Below are positions 5,819 to 7,826 of a stretch of 7,826 bases of DNA, one piece after another. Under the pieces are notes generated by a model. It ran no database searches, had not been told where the DNA came from, and worked only from the letters and a program-made list of their open reading frames with translations. Location of the stretch: contig JAESTN010000021.1 in assembly GCA_016763595.1 (NCBI GenBank), forward strand, positions 1-7,826, given 5' to 3'. Both the position numbers and the translations under genes were made by a program. The DNA is from Flavobacteriaceae bacterium. Its GTDB lineage: Bacteria > Bacteroidota > Bacteroidia > Flavobacteriales > Flavobacteriaceae. Numbering within the stretch: position 1 is the first letter of the stretch; each line of letters opens with the position of its first letter.

Positions 5819-6276
5819 TGCGTTTTATTCAATTCAGATTTTTTGACAACAATTGTATTCGCCCAAATATCACCAACTCTTTGATGTTGTTTTGAATTTT
5901 TAATAGTCACAATTCCAACTAATCCCAAAAAGGACATGTCGATTGGATCAAGCAAGTGCCTTTTAATAGATTGTCCAAAAGTTAATTTTTTTTCATTTCC
6001 AAGGATTGAAATCGCTTTTAAACCAACTAATAAATTTCCAAGTGTAGCTCCAAACCATTGTTCAAATCCAATTGTCATTATTCCCCAAAATAAAAATGGA
6101 ATTAAAGCGGGTAATCCACTCACTGAATACACGCCTTCACTGTTTTGTAATCCGAATGAGGTAACATAGAAAATGGAAAAGGTGAGAATGATTATGTAAT
6201 CAACAATTCCTGCAACAATTCGGTCTCCTATATTCGCTTCTGTTTTAATTTTAGTAGATTGATTTAATTCATTCAT
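5797..6276 (-). CDS. RDD-family small membrane protein
   Basis: A 159-aa inner-membrane protein of the RDD family. The family's first signature appears as IGDRIVAGIVDYIII (about 17-31), with the Arg and Asp at the start of transmembrane segment 1. A second hydrophobic segment follows (PALIPFLFWGIMTIGFEQWFG, about 56-76), then TLGNLLVGLKAISILG and a third stretch LGLVGIVTIKNSKQHQRVGDIWANTIVV. The last part carries the typical C-terminal RVGDxxAxTxVV motif. RDD proteins are mostly of unknown function; some are implicated in ion (Na+) transport. The stop codon and last six residues (GNTVYN) are encoded inside element 4, so the C-terminal tail has been set by the repeat. Only 16 nt separate element 5 from the ATG. 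A minus-strand TACATTTG ends 8 nt before the ATG, but it would give a leaderless transcript and is doubtful. Confidence 0.9.
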   Translation of the reverse strand: MNELNQSTKIKTEANIGDRIVAGIVDYIIILTFSIFYVTSFGLQNSEGVYSVSGLPALIPFLFWGIMTIGFEQWFGATLGNLLVGLKAISILGNEKKLTFGQSIKRHLLDPIDMSFLGLVGIVTIKNSKQHQRVGDIWANTIVVKKSELNKTHGNTVYN

Positions 6277-6292
6277 AGTTTTTTCAAATGTA

Positions 6293-6424
6293 TGTTAACG
6301 TGTTTGTATACCATTTTTTGCGTTGATTAAGCACCTAATTTAGTACATACAAAACCATCTATAAAATCTGCAAGGATTTTCGTAAGCAAGCGAGTACAAG
6401 CAATTAATTTTATATGGCTTAAGT
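6293..6424 (-). repeat. attC-like intergenic element 5 (type B, 132 nt)
   Basis: Left end: TGTTAAC-gtgttt-GTATACC; right end: TATATGG-CTTAAGT, where the other elements have TATACGGTGTT, so this right box is degenerate (TTAA pairing only). The left 50 nt and the stretch AGGATTTTCGTAAGCAAG to AGCAATTAATTTTATAyGG match element 3 closely. It lacks the two GC-rich palindromes of element 3 and so looks like the ancestral type B form. It separates the unrecognised lipoprotein from the RDD gene. Confidence 0.58.
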
Positions 6425-6434
6425 TTACAATCTA

Positions 6435-7178
6435 TTAATTTTCATAAATTCCTAACCAGTTAATTGGTTCATTCCATCTATTCTCTTTGTAATTTTTTAC
6501 AATAAATATTTTTTCTACAATTTCTTTTATAAACAAAGACTTGATAGAATCAATTTTTTTATTGGATACATTCTTATCTATAAAAAGAACATATTTTAAT
6601 TTTTTTTCATCCTTTACAGGAATTTGACTTTTAAAATTAAATAATTGAGATGCTAAGTTATTCAGATTGTTTGAATAGTCAGTTTTTGCAATTATTTTAT
6701 TATTTTTCGTGCTTATATAAATATTAAAATTATAATCATCATTTCCTGCTGTAATTAGTCCATCAGATACTTTCTCTAATTTTATTCTAAGTCCTATCTT
6801 ATTTTCAAAATATTCAAAACCATTATTGATTTTTGCAAACTTAAAGTAATGAATAGAATCAAGGTCATTTTTAATAAATAAGGTGTCTTTGGTTAAATTA
6901 AATTTATAATAATTTGTGTTTTTATAATTAAGTATAGATTTGTCTCCTCGTAATAAAGTTTGTTCAATTTTTGAGCCTTTAACTTTCCATTTGTTGGAAT
7001 ATGTGCCATAAATCAAAGAGTCATCAATAACCATAGAATCTTTGAAAAATTGAATGTCAATATTGAAATTTGTGTCAGAAGTTGTACTCCAATTTCCAAT
7101 AAAATAAAATTTTTCATTCTCTTTATTACAAGAGATGAAAAGTGATGTAAATATGAATAGGAGTAGTGTTTTCCTCAT
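6435..7178 (-). CDS. Unrecognised lipoprotein, possible lipocalin-like N-terminal part
   Basis: I do not recognise this 247-aa protein. It starts MRKTLLLFIFTSLFISCNKEN, a clear lipoprotein signal with lipobox LFISC (Cys17). Then FYFIGNWSTTSD and short alternating stretches such as YGTYSNKWKVKG, KFNLTKDTLFIKN and HYFKFAKINNGFEYF look like beta strands and recall lipocalin-like domains found in many Bacteroidota lipoproteins. The C-terminal third (LKYVLFIDKNVSNKKIDSIKS then LFIKEIVEKIFIVKN) looks like an alpha/beta unit. Rich in Asn, Lys and Ile, as expected for the base composition. A start four codons upstream (TTG at 7190-7188) would lie inside element 6; I chose ATG 7178 because it places the signal peptide at the very N-terminus. 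Only 6 nt separate element 6 from this ATG, so it cannot carry its own promoter there. Probably anchored to a periplasm-facing membrane. Confidence 0.75.
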   Translation of the reverse strand: MRKTLLLFIFTSLFISCNKENEKFYFIGNWSTTSDTNFNIDIQFFKDSMVIDDSLIYGTYSNKWKVKGSKIEQTLLRGDKSILNYKNTNYYKFNLTKDTLFIKNDLDSIHYFKFAKINNGFEYFENKIGLRIKLEKVSDGLITAGNDDYNFNIYISTKNNKIIAKTDYSNNLNNLASQLFNFKSQIPVKDEKKLKYVLFIDKNVSNKKIDSIKSLFIKEIVEKIFIVKNYKENRWNEPINWLGIYEN

Positions 7179-7184
7179 AATTAT

Positions 7185-7392
7185 TGCCAACGTGTTTGTG
7201 TATAGTTAGTTGCGGTTAAAAATTTTATAACGACCATTTTGGCGAACCGAGCCCCAACCGTGCTGAGCCAAAATACTCCGAGTGTTTTAAAATTGATGTA
7301 CCGAAAGGTTCATCGCCTTTTTCTGAGGTCAATTTAAACCTAAGTTTTTAATTCACCGATAATGAAGCAATTAATATTACACGTTGTTGTGT
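7185..7392 (-). repeat. attC-like intergenic element 6 (type A, 208 nt)
   Basis: Left end: TGCCAAC-gtgttt-GTGTATAG; right end: ATTACACG-tt-GTTGTGT. CAAC pairs with GTTG, and the inner box GTGTA pairs with TACAC with one base out of register. It is alignable end to end with element 4 at the same length. Internal stem: ATTTTGGC 7236-7243 with GCCAAAAT 7267-7274 (8 bp perfect). Its right edge touches the stop codon of the alpha/beta hydrolase; its left edge is 6 nt from the start of the lipoprotein gene. Confidence 0.65.
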
Positions 7393-7826
7393 TTAGTTAT
7401 TTAGTATTCTGATTATTTCGCTCAAGGATGTTTTAGCCTCCTTCATTACCGGTAGGAAAGGCCAAATATGTGGCATATTCTTTCCTACGATTATTTCAAG
7501 ACTAATTTTAGCTTCAATAAATTTTTTGATAGCCAATTTTTGATCTGGATACGTAATATCATTTTCTGCGAGAAATAGAATTGTCTGAGGGAAATTTCCA
7601 AAACTCCCATATAAAGGTGAAATCATTATATTTTTCAAATCATTATTTTCCACACACATTTTTTTTGCACTTAATACTCCAACTTTAGAAAGCATTGGGT
7701 CAATAGTATCTAATTTTTTAATTTCAGGATTAGACATACTCGCATCCATAACTGGTGATACAAGTATTATTTTATTAGGTAATTCGATGTTTCTTTTTAT
7801 CAGACGTTGAATTAAGCTTGTTACTA
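7393..7826 (-). CDS. Alpha/beta hydrolase (HSL/esterase type), 5' end cut by window edge
   Basis: The open frame runs from beyond position 7826 to the TAA at 7395-7393; 143 codons are visible and I read them by hand past the internal ATG at 7749. The visible part is the C-terminal half of an alpha/beta hydrolase of the hormone-sensitive-lipase-like (fold-3) group. It starts just after the expected GDSAGG elbow (VTSLIQRLIKRNIELP, then KIILVSPVMD). Next come MSKxD-like LDTIDPMLSK, SPLYGSFGNFPQTILFLAENDITYPD with the probable catalytic Asp in AEND, and VGKNMPHIWPFLP with the probable catalytic His. The nucleophile serine lies outside the window, so activity cannot be confirmed. Such enzymes cleave small carboxyl esters, usually in the cytoplasm; the substrate is unknown. 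The stop codon abuts element 6. Confidence 0.85.
   Translation of the reverse strand, partial: VTSLIQRLIKRNIELPNKIILVSPVMDASMSNPEIKKLDTIDPMLSKVGVLSAKKMCVENNDLKNIMISPLYGSFGNFPQTILFLAENDITYPDQKLAIKKFIEAKISLEIIVGKNMPHIWPFLPVMKEAKTSLSEIIRILNN

Noticed and set aside
5936..6169. Plus-strand 77-codon open frame
   Set aside because: Lies wholly antisense within the RDD gene.
7179..7190. TTG start giving the lipoprotein four extra residues (MAII)
   Set aside because: It lies in and next to the element 6 box, and the ATG at 7178 gives a normal lipoprotein signal.
686..7392. Elements as ordinary MITEs with terminal inverted repeats
   Set aside because: The inverted ends are asymmetric in spacer length, unrelated interiors share the same ends, no target duplications are visible, and orientation is fixed relative to genes. 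Not fully excluded without genome comparison.
686..7392. Canonical integron attC sites
   Set aside because: The outer box reads GTTRGCA or weaker (GTTATAT, GTTGATA) rather than GTTRRRY, and no integrase or attI is in the window. I therefore call them attC-like only.

Overview
The window looks like accessory DNA from a Bacteroidota genome, most likely a flavobacterium. It is strongly AT-rich. Several proteins start with lipoprotein signals ending ..SC. Shine-Dalgarno sequences are weak or absent, and one candidate promoter fits the Bacteroidota -7 form TAnnTTTG. Every gene I can support lies on the minus strand, so transcription runs from high to low coordinates.

In transcription order the genes are: an alpha/beta hydrolase of the HSL/esterase type (7393 to beyond the right edge, 5' end missing); an unrecognised lipoprotein (6435-7178); an RDD-family membrane protein (5797-6276); a frameshifted MarR-type regulator (5065-5535) whose reading frame overlaps the start of a beta-lactamase-fold serine hydrolase with a TPR tail (3599-5068); a secreted TAP-like alpha/beta hydrolase (1972-3378); a class A beta-lactamase related to the PER/VEB/CfxA/CblA branch (759-1676); and a PhzF-family isomerase-like protein (658 to beyond the left edge, 3' end missing).

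The most interesting structure lies between the genes. Six intergenic elements (686-753, 1766-1960, 3422-3594, 5611-5818, 6293-6424, 7185-7392) separate the genes one by one, with the MarR pseudogene and serine hydrolase sharing one unit. Their interiors differ in length (68 to 208 nt) and sequence, but most share the same ends. In gene sense these read YAAC-(3 nt)-GTGTATA at the 5' end and TATACA-(about 6 nt)-GTTRGCA at the 3' end. The ends can pair as two short boxes separated by an asymmetric unpaired spacer. This is the layout of integron attC sites (R box, unpaired spacer, L box, variable terminal structure), although the 3' box does not fit the canonical GTTRRRY. All six elements face the same way as the genes. 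The window therefore reads as a promoter-poor, one-gene-per-unit cassette array with no recombinase in view. Two element families alternate (A at 5611 and 7185; B at 3422 and 6293), and one B copy has picked up two REP-like palindromes.

Functionally the array is a mixed bag rather than a pathway: one probable beta-lactam resistance enzyme, three other predicted serine hydrolases, a regulator remnant, a small membrane protein, a lipoprotein and a PhzF protein. The only local regulatory logic I can see is an 18-bp palindrome just upstream of the MarR pseudogene, which fits an ancestral autorepressed regulator-hydrolase pair. No tRNA, rRNA, CRISPR array, transposase, integrase or convincing intrinsic terminator was seen. 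No gene-free stretch exceeds 300 bases.
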